From contig DATFDL010000247.1 in the NCBI GenBank assembly GCA_035252155.1, forward strand, positions 1 through 11,518: DNA of 11,518 bases, given 5' to 3'. A program made the position numbers and the translations under genes. This document shows, one piece after another, positions 1-7,267 of the stretch (the first letter of the stretch is position 1; each line of letters starts with the position of its first letter). The notes below the pieces were generated by a model, which was given only the letters and a program-made list of their open reading frames with translations, ran no database searches and was not told the origin of the DNA. This DNA comes from JAICLL01 sp035252155 (lineage in GTDB: Bacteria; Planctomycetota; Planctomycetia; Pirellulales; JAICIG01).

Positions 1-3000
1 AAAACAACGCCGAATACATCGTCCGCGGACTGGGCTGGATCAAAGACAAGCAGGACATCGAAAACACCGTCATCAAAGAGGTCAACCGCGTTCCCATCTA
101 CGTCAAGACGATCGCCAAAGTGCAGCTTGGCACGCAATTCCGCCGCAGCGTGTATGAAAAAGACGGCAACGACGTGGTGGGCGGCGTGGTGCTGATGCGG
201 CACGAAGAGAACCCGCTGGCCGTGACCGAGCGCGTCAAACAGAAAATTCAGGCGATTCAGCCGGGCCTGCCCGACGGCGTACACATCGTGCCGGCCTACG
301 ACCGCACGCGGCTGATCGACGGCGCCATCCACACGCTGCGCGAGGTGATGTGGCACGAGATGCTGATCGCCTCGGTCGCCATTCTGCTCATTCTCTCGCA
401 CATGCGCAGCGTATTCGTGATTTGCATCACGCTGCCGCTGGCGGTGCTGTTTTCATTCTTGACGATGTGGCTGTTGCGGGTGCTGGGCATCATCGACATT
501 CAGGCCAACATCATGTCGCTGGCGGGCATCACCATTTCGATCGGCATTCTGGTCGATCAGGCGATCGTAATGGTCGAGAACGCCACGCACGCGCTGAAAG
601 ACCACTTCGGCGATCGCCGCGTGACCGGCGACATCCGCGAGCTGGTCATCCCCGCCTGCCGCACGGTGGGCCGGCCGATTTTCTTCTCGGTGATGATCAT
701 GCTGATCTCGTTCATCCCGGTGTTCATGCTCAGCGGGCGAGAAGGCAAGTATTTTCACCCCTTGGCGTTCACTAAAAGCTTCGCCTTGCTCGGGGTGGCT
801 TTGCTCTCGATCACGCTGGTGCCGGCGTTGATTCCCACCTTCATCAAAGGCAGGTTGCGCAGCGAAGAAGAAAACTGGATCGTCCGCAGCTTCATCCATA
901 TCTACAAGCCGCTGCTCACGTGGGCCTTGCCGCGGCGCAACCTGGTGATGTGGATGTTCGCGGTGCTCTTGATTTTGGCGGCGGGCATGTTTCCCTTGCA
1001 GGCGATCATCGGCCAGGGCGCGTCGGAAATCGCGTGGCGACAGACCTTTTTGGGCGTCTTAGCCGGGGTGGCGGGAATCACCGTATCACTGACGAGCGGT
1101 AAACGCGGCTATGATTTCGCTCATTTGCTTCTAGCCACGGTCCTGGTGGCGCTTTCGGGTGGAGCGGTTTGGCTCGGAGATGTGCTTGCCGAGCACGCGG
1201 TGCCCTTGCCGGTCGCCGGCAATCTGTTCCGAGGACTCTGGACCGCATCGGTGGCCGCGCCTCTGCTCGCGCTATGGGCTGCCGCCCTGTGGACCCAGCA
1301 TGTCATGCTTCGGCGCGCGGTTACGCTCGTCAGCCTGGTATTGTTGGGCCTTTGGGCTTACAAGTTTCCCAAGATTGGCGTGGCGTTCATGCCCGCCTTG
1401 GATGAAGGAACGACGCTCGACATGCCGATCACCGTGCCGCGGGCCAGCGTCACGCAGTCGGGCGACGACCTGAAGGCCCGCGACGCACTCTTGCGCGGTT
1501 TTCCCGAGGTCGAGTCGGTCATCGGCAAGGCGGGCCGAGCCAGCACGCCGACCGACCCTGCGCCGCTGGACATGGTCGAGACATTCATCAACTTTCGCCC
1601 CAGAGAACTGTGGCCCAAGCGGGTGTTGAAATTCAACGACGCGCGGCGACAAGTCGAGTCGATGTTGGACCATCTGCAACGTCAGGACTTTGTGGCGCCG
1701 ATCGCGGACGACGATCGGCGGAATTTGCTCAATGACGCTGTACAGAGAGCCTTGGAGCGGTTTGATGAAGAGCTGCGCGAGCTGGCGCTGCTGCGCTACC
1801 GCGAGTTCGAGCGCGAGTTAGAGGTTGATCTCGTCAGTTTTGTGGTCTCCAACATAATCCACCGTCTCGAATCGAGTCAAAAGCTCGTCTGGCCCGACGG
1901 CTGGAGCGCCGAACGTCGGCGGCAGGAGTTCACAAGTTTTGCGCAAACGCTTGCATCGGAATACGGCGGCTGGCTGGCCAAGATGCCCGCGTTGGAAGAT
2001 GTCACCGCAATTGCCCAGCGGACCGCCGAGCATTTGAAAGAGATCGGCGCCATCGACGATGTCGTGAGTGCGTTGAAGAACGACGAGCCAAGGCAGGGGC
2101 TCGTGATCCGTCGCAGTTTGGTTGGCGAGGCGGTATCGCTACTCCGCGCGATTCAGGAAAGCGCCGGAGTCGTGGAAACATTTGAAACGCGGTTGCTCGC
2201 CGACCTAGAAAGCGAACGGAGTCGCCTCTGGCGTGAGCGCGTCCGACATGTCAACTGGGAGCTGTTTGACCAGGGAACACAGGCATTTTGTTGGTATGGG
2301 TTAGAGGAATTGGCCAAGGCGGCCACACAAGGCGGCCATCTCCGCGATGCTCCGCGAGGCGCCGAGACGAAAGAATTCGCCGCGGCGGCGTTGAACGCAC
2401 AACTCGGCAAACACGTTTCGTCATTGGATCCAAAGCCGGCCACAAGGGCCGGGGCTACCGCGTCAGACGCAGTAAAACCGTTCGTAACGATGACGGATGA
2501 TTTTTCCGCCGACTTCAAGAAACACGTCTTCTTCTGGCCGCGCCAGAACGGGCCGAAAGGCGACCTGGTCGATGATGAGATGCGCCGTGTGTTGCAGGTG
2601 CCCGGCTGGAGCAACATCTTCACCCAGCCGATCATCAACCGCATCGAGATGCTTTCGACCGGCGTGCGGACCGATATCGGCGTCAAGGTGTTTGGCCCCG
2701 ATTTGGATACCATCGACCGCGTGTGCAAACAGGTCGAGGCGGCGCTGAAGCCGATCAACGGCGCTCGCGACGTGATCGCCGCCCCCTTCATGGGCAAGGG
2801 CTATCTGGAGGTCGATATCAACCGCGAAAACGCCGCCCGATATGGCATCTCGGTTGAGGATGTCGAGAACGAGATCGAAGTAGCCTTGGCGGGCAAAGCC
2901 ATCACCTACACCGTTGAGGCCCGCGACCGCTTTCCCGTGCGGATCCGTTATGCGCGGAGCGAGCGCGAGGACGAAGAAAGCGTCCGGCGGCTGCTAGTCA

Positions 3001-4004
3001 GCCCCGGCAGCATGGCGGCCGGTGGCGGCGGCATGACCTCATCCGGCTCCCAAAGCCAAAGGGGCGTAGAAGACGAGGCCATGACCACCACGGGCCAAAC
3101 CACCGGGCATTCGGCCGCGCCCGGCCATGCCGCGCGCGGAAAAACCTTGATCCCCCTGGGCGCGGTGGCCGACGTGCGCGTGGTGAATGGGCCGGCGATG
3201 ATCAAAAGCGAGAACGGCCAGCTCGTCAACTACGTCACGCTCATGGTCCGCGGACGCGATGTGGTGGGGTTTGTCGATGAGGCCCAGCGCGTCGTCGCCC
3301 AAAAAGTGCATCTGCCCGAAGGCGTCCACATCGAATGGAGCGGCGAGTTCGAGCACCAGGTCCGCGCGGCCAAGACGCTGCGCGTCGTCTTTCCCGTGGT
3401 GATCGTGCTGATCTTCATCATTCTTTATCTGACGTACAACGACTTGATGGACGCGGTGTTGATGATGCTGGCCGTGCCCGAAGCGTTGGCCGGCGGCGCG
3501 TTCTTCATGTACCTGTTTCCCAAAATCATGCAGGGCTGGGACGCCAAGCCGATGGATTTCAGCGTGGCGGTCTGGGTGGGCTTTATCGCCTGCTTCGGCA
3601 TGGCCACCGAGACGGGCATCATCATGCTGGTTTACCTGCGCGAGGCGATCGAGCGTCGCGGCGGCCTGGAAAACATCGGCTCGCTGGCCGAATTGCGGCA
3701 GGCGGTCATCGAAGGGGCGGTGCATCGCCTGCGACCCAAGCTGCTGACCGAGGGCGTGGCGATCATCGCCATCTTTCCGATGGTCTTTGCCAAGGGCGTC
3801 GGCGGCGAGATTTTGGCGCCGATGGCCTTGCCCGTGCTGGGCGGGCTGTTGATTTCCGACGAAGTCGTTGACTTGTTCCTGCCCGTGCGATTCTACTGGG
3901 TGCGCCGCGGAAGATGGTTGAAACTGCAGGAAGAGAAACGGCACGCAGTGACCCAGCCGTCGCCGACAGCATCCTCGGAAGCCCCGGCGACCGTCGCCGT
4001 CTAG
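1..4004 (+). CDS. cusA: CusA/CzcA-family heavy-metal RND efflux pump (copper/silver type), 5' partial
   Basis: This is the inner-membrane proton/metal antiporter of a tripartite CusCBA-like exporter. The reading frame is open from base 3 (translation begins NNAEYIVRG, matching CusA near residue 220-240), so the start and first transmembrane helix lie before the window. Residues below are numbered from the GTG at 120, which is internal. Visible parts: helices 2-6 (about 78-240), helix 7 (273-293), periplasmic porter domain, and helices 8-12 near the C-terminus. The proton-relay residues of CusA are matched by D146 (GILVDQAIVMVEN), E1164 (MATETGIIML) and K1207 (RPKLL). All three methionines of the CusA Cu/Ag site appear conserved: M435 (LDMP), M485 (PLDMVET) and M844 (IEMLSTG), which favours copper/silver over zinc/cobalt. 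Oddities are three insertions: about 110 residues with extra helices, about 310 residues in the porter domain, and a Gly/Met/His loop. A CusB adaptor gene is expected upstream but is not seen. Confidence 0.95.
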   Translation, partial: NNAEYIVRGLGWIKDKQDIENTVIKEVNRVPIYVKTIAKVQLGTQFRRSVYEKDGNDVVGGVVLMRHEENPLAVTERVKQKIQAIQPGLPDGVHIVPAYDRTRLIDGAIHTLREVMWHEMLIASVAILLILSHMRSVFVICITLPLAVLFSFLTMWLLRVLGIIDIQANIMSLAGITISIGILVDQAIVMVENATHALKDHFGDRRVTGDIRELVIPACRTVGRPIFFSVMIMLISFIPVFMLSGREGKYFHPLAFTKSFALLGVALLSITLVPALIPTFIKGRLRSEEENWIVRSFIHIYKPLLTWALPRRNLVMWMFAVLLILAAGMFPLQAIIGQGASEIAWRQTFLGVLAGVAGITVSLTSGKRGYDFAHLLLATVLVALSGGAVWLGDVLAEHAVPLPVAGNLFRGLWTASVAAPLLALWAAALWTQHVMLRRAVTLVSLVLLGLWAYKFPKIGVAFMPALDEGTTLDMPITVPRASVTQSGDDLKARDALLRGFPEVESVIGKAGRASTPTDPAPLDMVETFINFRPRELWPKRVLKFNDARRQVESMLDHLQRQDFVAPIADDDRRNLLNDAVQRALERFDEELRELALLRYREFERELEVDLVSFVVSNIIHRLESSQKLVWPDGWSAERRRQEFTSFAQTLASEYGGWLAKMPALEDVTAIAQRTAEHLKEIGAIDDVVSALKNDEPRQGLVIRRSLVGEAVSLLRAIQESAGVVETFETRLLADLESERSRLWRERVRHVNWELFDQGTQAFCWYGLEELAKAATQGGHLRDAPRGAETKEFAAAALNAQLGKHVSSLDPKPATRAGATASDAVKPFVTMTDDFSADFKKHVFFWPRQNGPKGDLVDDEMRRVLQVPGWSNIFTQPIINRIEMLSTGVRTDIGVKVFGPDLDTIDRVCKQVEAALKPINGARDVIAAPFMGKGYLEVDINRENAARYGISVEDVENEIEVALAGKAITYTVEARDRFPVRIRYARSEREDEESVRRLLVSPGSMAAGGGGMTSSGSQSQRGVEDEAMTTTGQTTGHSAAPGHAARGKTLIPLGAVADVRVVNGPAMIKSENGQLVNYVTLMVRGRDVVGFVDEAQRVVAQKVHLPEGVHIEWSGEFEHQVRAAKTLRVVFPVVIVLIFIILYLTYNDLMDAVLMMLAVPEALAGGAFFMYLFPKIMQGWDAKPMDFSVAVWVGFIACFGMATETGIIMLVYLREAIERRGGLENIGSLAELRQAVIEGAVHRLRPKLLTEGVAIIAIFPMVFAKGVGGEILAPMALPVLGGLLISDEVVDLFLPVRFYWVRRGRWLKLQEEKRHAVTQPSPTASSEAPATVAV
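999..1328 (+). other. Extra membrane-helix insertion within cusA
   Basis: In CusA, helix 7 runs directly into the F-M-P-x-L-x-E-G motif that opens the second periplasmic domain. Here helix 7 (residues 273-293) ends in FPLQAIIGQGAS, and then about 110 extra residues follow before VAFMPALDEG. The added stretch holds hydrophobic segments at about 305-323, 333-354, 369-391 and 398-416. That is four more helices, an even number, so the following domain still ends up in the periplasm. The helix calls are by eye. Confidence 0.7.
1614..2546 (+). other. About 310-residue charged insertion in the cusA porter domain
   Basis: Two metal-binding methionines that are 49 residues apart in E. coli CusA (M623 and M672) are 359 residues apart here (M485 and M844). 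The extra part spans roughly residues 499-809. It is hydrophilic and rich in Arg, Glu and Leu with heptad-like stretches (for example ALERFDEELRELALL), so it is probably helical or coiled-coil. It ends in an Ala/Thr/Lys linker. Both borders carry a W-P-[KR] motif (LWPKR and FFWPR), as if a short piece of the host domain were repeated at the junctions. No known domain is recognised. I recall similar insertions in planctomycete CusA proteins. Confidence 0.75.
2434..2457 (+). repeat. Short palindromic repeat lying in-frame inside cusA
   Basis: CCGGCC (2436-2441) and GGCCGG (2447-2452) form a perfect 6-bp hairpin around ACAAG, continued by a loose AGCC/GGCT pairing. It encodes part of the low-complexity linker (DPKPATRAGATAS) at the end of the large cusA insertion. 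It resembles a REP-like repeat that I recall as scattered through planctomycete intergenic regions. Copy number cannot be judged from this window. Confidence 0.4.
3009..3143 (+). other. Gly/Ser/Thr-rich, Met- and His-containing loop insertion in cusA
   Basis: Residues 964-1008 lie between RRLLVSP and KTLIPLGAVADV, where E. coli CusA has only a short turn. The stretch is about 45 residues of Gly, Ser, Thr and Ala with three Met and two His residues. It is most likely a flexible periplasmic loop. Metal capture by Met/His is possible but unproven. Confidence 0.6.
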
Positions 4005-4053
4005 CTCCACGAGACCGATTGGAGAGCAGCACAACATTATTTGGAGGCGCGCT

Positions 4054-4089
4054 ATGGAAAACACAACCCTCACGGCGGAGAACAAATGA
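4054..4089 (+). CDS. Possible 11-codon leader peptide
   Basis: The ATG at 4054 has a strong GGAGG (4043-4047) six bases upstream and encodes only MENTTLTAENK before a TGA at 4087-4089. That stop overlaps another ATG (4086) opening a five-codon frame that ends at 4103, directly followed by ATG 4104. Short coupled frames like these can act in translational control, or may be remnants of a decayed gene. The ribosome binding site is the only real evidence. Confidence 0.2.
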   Translation: MENTTLTAENK

Positions 4090-4127
4090 TCGAACTGTAT
4101 TGAATGGCTGGCCGTTTTCAACTCCAG

Positions 4128-4132
4128 AAAGG
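4128..4132 (+). promoter_or_regulatory. Ribosome binding site of the P460-like gene
   Basis: AAAGG ends six bases before the ATG at 4139. It supports that start over upstream in-frame starts reaching back to 3914, which would overlap cusA and lack a signal peptide at the N-terminus. Confidence 0.55.
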
Positions 4133-4138
4133 TCCGAT

Positions 4139-4756
4139 ATGCGAGTCGCAGTGTTTTTTGGCGCCGCCCTGCTCGGCGCGACGGGTGTCTGGGGCGTACT
4201 GCAATCGTCGGCCCTCTCCCAAGGTTCGGGCAGCAGTCGGCTGACACCGCCGCGCCGCCAACCGGCGCGGGCGCAGACTCCGGCTGAGTTTCAGCAATCG
4301 TTCTGGCGATTCATCACGCGCACCTCGCCCTACCGCGATTGGGCCACCTGGCCGCAGGGCGAGGAGCAACCGCGCGAAGGCGCAGACCCGCACGGCCCTT
4401 GGGTCAAAACCTATGCCAACGCCACGGCCGCTGGCGACCCCAAAACGCTGCGGTATGGGTCGATTTTGATTAACGAAGAATACGACGCGGACAAAGAAAC
4501 GCTGACGGCCATCTCGGTGATGTATTGCGTCAAGGGGACCGACCCGGCGCACTACGACTGGTACTGGATCAAGTACTCGCCCGATGGCTCGGTGGCCAAG
4601 GCCCCGGCCCAGGAAGGCGGCAAGCCGCTCGCGGGCAAAGTGCAAAGTTGCATCGCGTGTCATCAAAAGGCGAAGCGCGACCTCGTGTTCTCAAACGATC
4701 TGGATACGGGCGTCGGCGAGCGGGACGAAGAGCGCGAACCGCGAGAGGAACGATAA
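4139..4756 (+). CDS. Exported cytochrome P460-family c-type heme protein
   Basis: The protein has 205 residues from the ATG at 4139. Residues 1-28 (MRVAVFFGAALLGATG onward) look like a signal peptide or N-terminal membrane anchor, placing it outside the cytoplasm. A c-type heme-binding motif C-I-A-C-H occupies residues 171-175. The stretch before it is typical of cytochrome P460 domains: PHGPWVKTYAN (84-94), the YGSILINEEYD turn (106-116), LTAISVMYCVKG (122-133), and DWYWIKYSPDG (140-150). Family members bind one covalent heme; some oxidise hydroxylamine, others bind NO or have unknown roles. Whether the lysine-heme cross-link of true P460 is present cannot be decided here. The C-terminal 20 residues are highly charged (Glu/Arg) and look disordered. 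It lies 8 bases before the glycosyltransferase gene. Confidence 0.8.
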   Translation: MRVAVFFGAALLGATGVWGVLQSSALSQGSGSSRLTPPRRQPARAQTPAEFQQSFWRFITRTSPYRDWATWPQGEEQPREGADPHGPWVKTYANATAAGDPKTLRYGSILINEEYDADKETLTAISVMYCVKGTDPAHYDWYWIKYSPDGSVAKAPAQEGGKPLAGKVQSCIACHQKAKRDLVFSNDLDTGVGERDEEREPREER

Positions 4757-4764
4757 GCCGCGCC

Positions 4765-5520
4765 ATGATGATCACCGACCTCGGCCGACACGCAGCGAGC
4801 GCCGCCGCAACCAACCTGGACGACGTGGCCGTGATCATTCCGGCACTGAATGAAGAGCATTCGCTGCCTCTGGTGCTGGGCGACTTGCCGCCGGTCGGGC
4901 GCGTGATCGTCGTCGACAATGGCTCGACCGACGCCACGGCCGAAGTTGCGGCGCAGCGCGGAGCCATCGTCATCAGCGAGCCGCAACGGGGCTATGGCGC
5001 GGCCTGCCTGCGCGGAATGGCGGCCATTGCGGAGGCAGTGGCCCGCGGCGAGCCCGCCCCGCGCGTGGTGGTCTTTCTCGACGGCGACTATAGCGACTAT
5101 CCCGGGCGGCTGCCCGATCTGGCCACGCCGATTCTTTCCGGCGAGGCCGATTTCGTACTTGGCTCGCGGCTGCTGGGCCAGCGCGAGCCTGGCGCCATGC
5201 CGCCCCAAAGCCTCTGGGGCAACCGGCTGGCGTGCTTCCTGATGCGATTGCTGTTCCGCGCGCGCTACACCGACCTGGGACCGTTTCGGGCGATCGACTA
5301 CCAATCGCTGGTGTCGCTACGAATGGTCGACCGCAATTTTGGCTGGACCGTCGAAATGCAGATTAAGGCAGCCCGCGCCGGCTTGCGGACCATCGAGGTG
5401 CCGGTGGCCTATCGGCGCCGCATCGGCCAGAGCAAAATCAGCGGCACGCTCTGGGGCACGTTGCGGGCCGGCTGTAAGATTCTGTATGTCATTTCCAAGT
5501 ACGGCTGGGCGCGTCGATGA
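4765..5520 (+). CDS. Family 2 glycosyltransferase, DPM1/polyprenyl-phosphate sugar synthase-like
   Basis: The 251-residue protein has a GT-A fold of the dolichol/polyprenyl-phosphate hexose synthase type. Visible motifs: VIIPALNEE (24-32), IVVDNGSTD (48-56), PQRGYGAA (73-80, a nucleotide-binding loop typical of this group), the metal-binding D-G-D in FLDGDYSDYP (104-113), and GWTVEMQIKA (193-202). It has no convincing transmembrane helix, so it probably acts at the cytoplasmic face of the membrane, moving a hexose from a nucleotide donor to a lipid phosphate carrier. The ATG at 4765 is chosen because the alignable region starts about 20 residues later and earlier starts overlap the P460-like gene. 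ATG 4768 is also possible. The stop overlaps the next start by four bases, implying coupled translation. The sugar identity is not predictable. Confidence 0.88.
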   Translation: MMITDLGRHAASAAATNLDDVAVIIPALNEEHSLPLVLGDLPPVGRVIVVDNGSTDATAEVAAQRGAIVISEPQRGYGAACLRGMAAIAEAVARGEPAPRVVVFLDGDYSDYPGRLPDLATPILSGEADFVLGSRLLGQREPGAMPPQSLWGNRLACFLMRLLFRARYTDLGPFRAIDYQSLVSLRMVDRNFGWTVEMQIKAARAGLRTIEVPVAYRRRIGQSKISGTLWGTLRAGCKILYVISKYGWARR

Positions 5521-7232
5521 TCGGCAAGAACGCCCCTAGTCTGCGATTGACACTGCTCGGCGCAGCTAGTGCCTTGGCCTACGCGGCAATTGCTCGTTGC
5601 GGTCAGAGCTTGCACGAGGAAGGCTCCGGCGGTCAATCGCTGCTGGCGATTCTCGGTTTATTCGGGGTTTGCTTCCTTTTCTATTTAGCGGCGGTCCGCG
5701 CCGCGGCGCAGTCCACACAAGACGCCAAATCGTTGGCGATCATCATCGGTGGGGCGATTGTTTTTCGCGCACTCTTGCTGTTCTCCGATCCGATTGAAGA
5801 AATCGACTTGTACCGTTATCTCTGGGACGGCGCGGCGACCACCAGCGGCGTCAATCCCTTCCGTTACAGCCCCGAGCAGGTGCTGAGCGCGCCGTCGGAC
5901 GCCGAGCTGCCCGCCGATCTGGCTCGGCTGGTGGCCCTGCGCGACGACTCGCCCGAACTCCGGACGATCTTGTCCCGAGTTCACTTCGGCCAGTTGGTGA
6001 CAATTTATCCGCCCGTCAGCCAGGCAGTCTTTGCCTTAGCCACTTGGACAATGCCGCGGGCGGCAAGCGTGATTACGCGCCTCACCGTAATGAAAGCCTG
6101 GTTCGTGCTGTTCGACCTGGCCACGCTTGCGCTCGTGTTCAGGCTGCTGTGTCTTTGCCGGCTGCCAATCGGTTTGTGTGTGGTCTATGCCTGGTGCCCG
6201 CTGGTCATCAAGGAGATCGCCAACAGCGGGCATCTCGACAGCCTGGCCGTGTTTCTCACCACACTTTCGCTTCATTGCTGGGTGCGCGCGCTGGAGCTGG
6301 GAACAGCGCCCGGCGACGCCCCGACCGATCTTCCGCACCGCGGTCGATGGGCGTGGCTCGCTGCCGGTGCGTTGGCCATGGCGGTCGGCGCCAAGTTGTA
6401 TCCGCTCGTGTTGGCGCCTCTCGTAATCATGTCATGTGGGCGGCGGCTGGGTTGGCGCAAGGCGATTGGCCCCGCGAGTAGCTTTGTCTTGCTTACTGGG
6501 CTAGTTCTGTGGCCGATGGTTCCTCGCAGTCGACTGGGCCCCATTCCCGATGTGAACGTCATCGGCTCGCCCGACGAGACGTTGCCGCCCTTGCCTCCCC
6601 TCGAAGTCAACTCCTCGCCGCGCGACCCGAGCGAGAGTCTGCGGGCGTTTTTGAGCCGCTGGGAAATGAACGACTTTCTGTTTCTGTTGGCGATGGAAAA
6701 TCTGCGGCCGACGCGCGGCCTGCCGCCGAACGAAGTCGCCTGGTTCTCTCTGCTGCCAGAAGGCTTCAGAGAGGCGGTCACCAGCACCGTGAGCGCGCGG
6801 TTAGAAGTCGACGCGTTGCAAGCGGCGTTTTATGTCAGTCGAGCGCTCACCTTGGCCATCTTTCTGTTTCTAGGCGCGTGGCTGGCATGGCGCGCGGGGC
6901 GCGCTGCGACTTCGTCGGCCTGGCTGCAATCCGCGTTTCTCACGATCGCCTGGTTTTGGCTACTCTTGCCAACCGGCAATCCGTGGTATTGGACGTGGGC
7001 GATGCCGCTGGTCGTGTTTGCGCGAGGCAGGGCCTGGCTGGCGCTCAGCGGCTTGGCGATGCTCTATTATCTTCGGTTCTGGCTGGTCTATCATTTTTCT
7101 GACACGCCGCTGCTGGGCACACGTTACCCCGGCCCGTGGTTTTTCGACTATGTGGTGACCTGGATGGAGTTTGCCCCCTGGCTCATCTGGCTGGCTGCGG
7201 TTTCACTGGTTCGATCACTACGAAAGAGTTAA
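5517..7232 (+). CDS. Integral membrane GT-C glycosyltransferase (polyprenyl-phosphate-sugar dependent, mannosyltransferase-like)
   Basis: The protein has 571 residues with roughly ten or more hydrophobic segments; early ones are near residues 10-27, 41-63 and 73-90. The first long extracytoplasmic loop has the GT-C signature: D97 in EEIDLYRYLWDG (94-105), the presumed catalytic acidic residue, then GVNPFRYSP (111-119) and YPPVSQAVF (164-172). EIANSGHLDSLAVF (233-246) and GAKLYPLVLAPL further on also occur in GT87/MptA-like mannosyltransferases. Such enzymes take sugar from a polyprenyl-phosphate donor outside the cytoplasm and add it to a glycan, lipid or protein. ATG 5517 overlaps the stop of the GT2 gene, which would make such a donor, so the two form a natural pair. 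The acceptor is unknown. Confidence 0.82.
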   Translation: MIGKNAPSLRLTLLGAASALAYAAIARCGQSLHEEGSGGQSLLAILGLFGVCFLFYLAAVRAAAQSTQDAKSLAIIIGGAIVFRALLLFSDPIEEIDLYRYLWDGAATTSGVNPFRYSPEQVLSAPSDAELPADLARLVALRDDSPELRTILSRVHFGQLVTIYPPVSQAVFALATWTMPRAASVITRLTVMKAWFVLFDLATLALVFRLLCLCRLPIGLCVVYAWCPLVIKEIANSGHLDSLAVFLTTLSLHCWVRALELGTAPGDAPTDLPHRGRWAWLAAGALAMAVGAKLYPLVLAPLVIMSCGRRLGWRKAIGPASSFVLLTGLVLWPMVPRSRLGPIPDVNVIGSPDETLPPLPPLEVNSSPRDPSESLRAFLSRWEMNDFLFLLAMENLRPTRGLPPNEVAWFSLLPEGFREAVTSTVSARLEVDALQAAFYVSRALTLAIFLFLGAWLAWRAGRAATSSAWLQSAFLTIAWFWLLLPTGNPWYWTWAMPLVVFARGRAWLALSGLAMLYYLRFWLVYHFSDTPLLGTRYPGPWFFDYVVTWMEFAPWLIWLAAVSLVRSLRKS

Positions 7233-7267
7233 AATCGTGGTTCGTAAAGCCGAACTCTGGAGATTTG

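Larger units (their letters stand above)
4005..4138. other. Intergenic region between cusA and the P460-like gene
   Basis: These 134 bases carry no strong terminator and no promoter that I can defend. They contain a short open frame with a good ribosome binding site (listed separately). They also contain the ribosome binding site of the next gene. The following genes could be read through from cusA or start here. Confidence 0.5.

Noticed and set aside
3914..4138. N-terminal extension of the P460-like protein
   Set aside because: It overlaps the end of cusA, and the later ATG has both a ribosome binding site and a signal peptide.
3039..4247. 402-codon open frame on the minus strand opposite cusA
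   Set aside because: Its composition (His, Arg, Gln and Asp rich) is typical of an antisense shadow of a high-GC gene, and the plus strand has clear RND motifs.
7136..7267. N-terminal extension of the BNR protein
   Set aside because: It overlaps the GT-C gene and would bury a good signal peptide; the ribosome binding site at 7259-7263 favours the later start.
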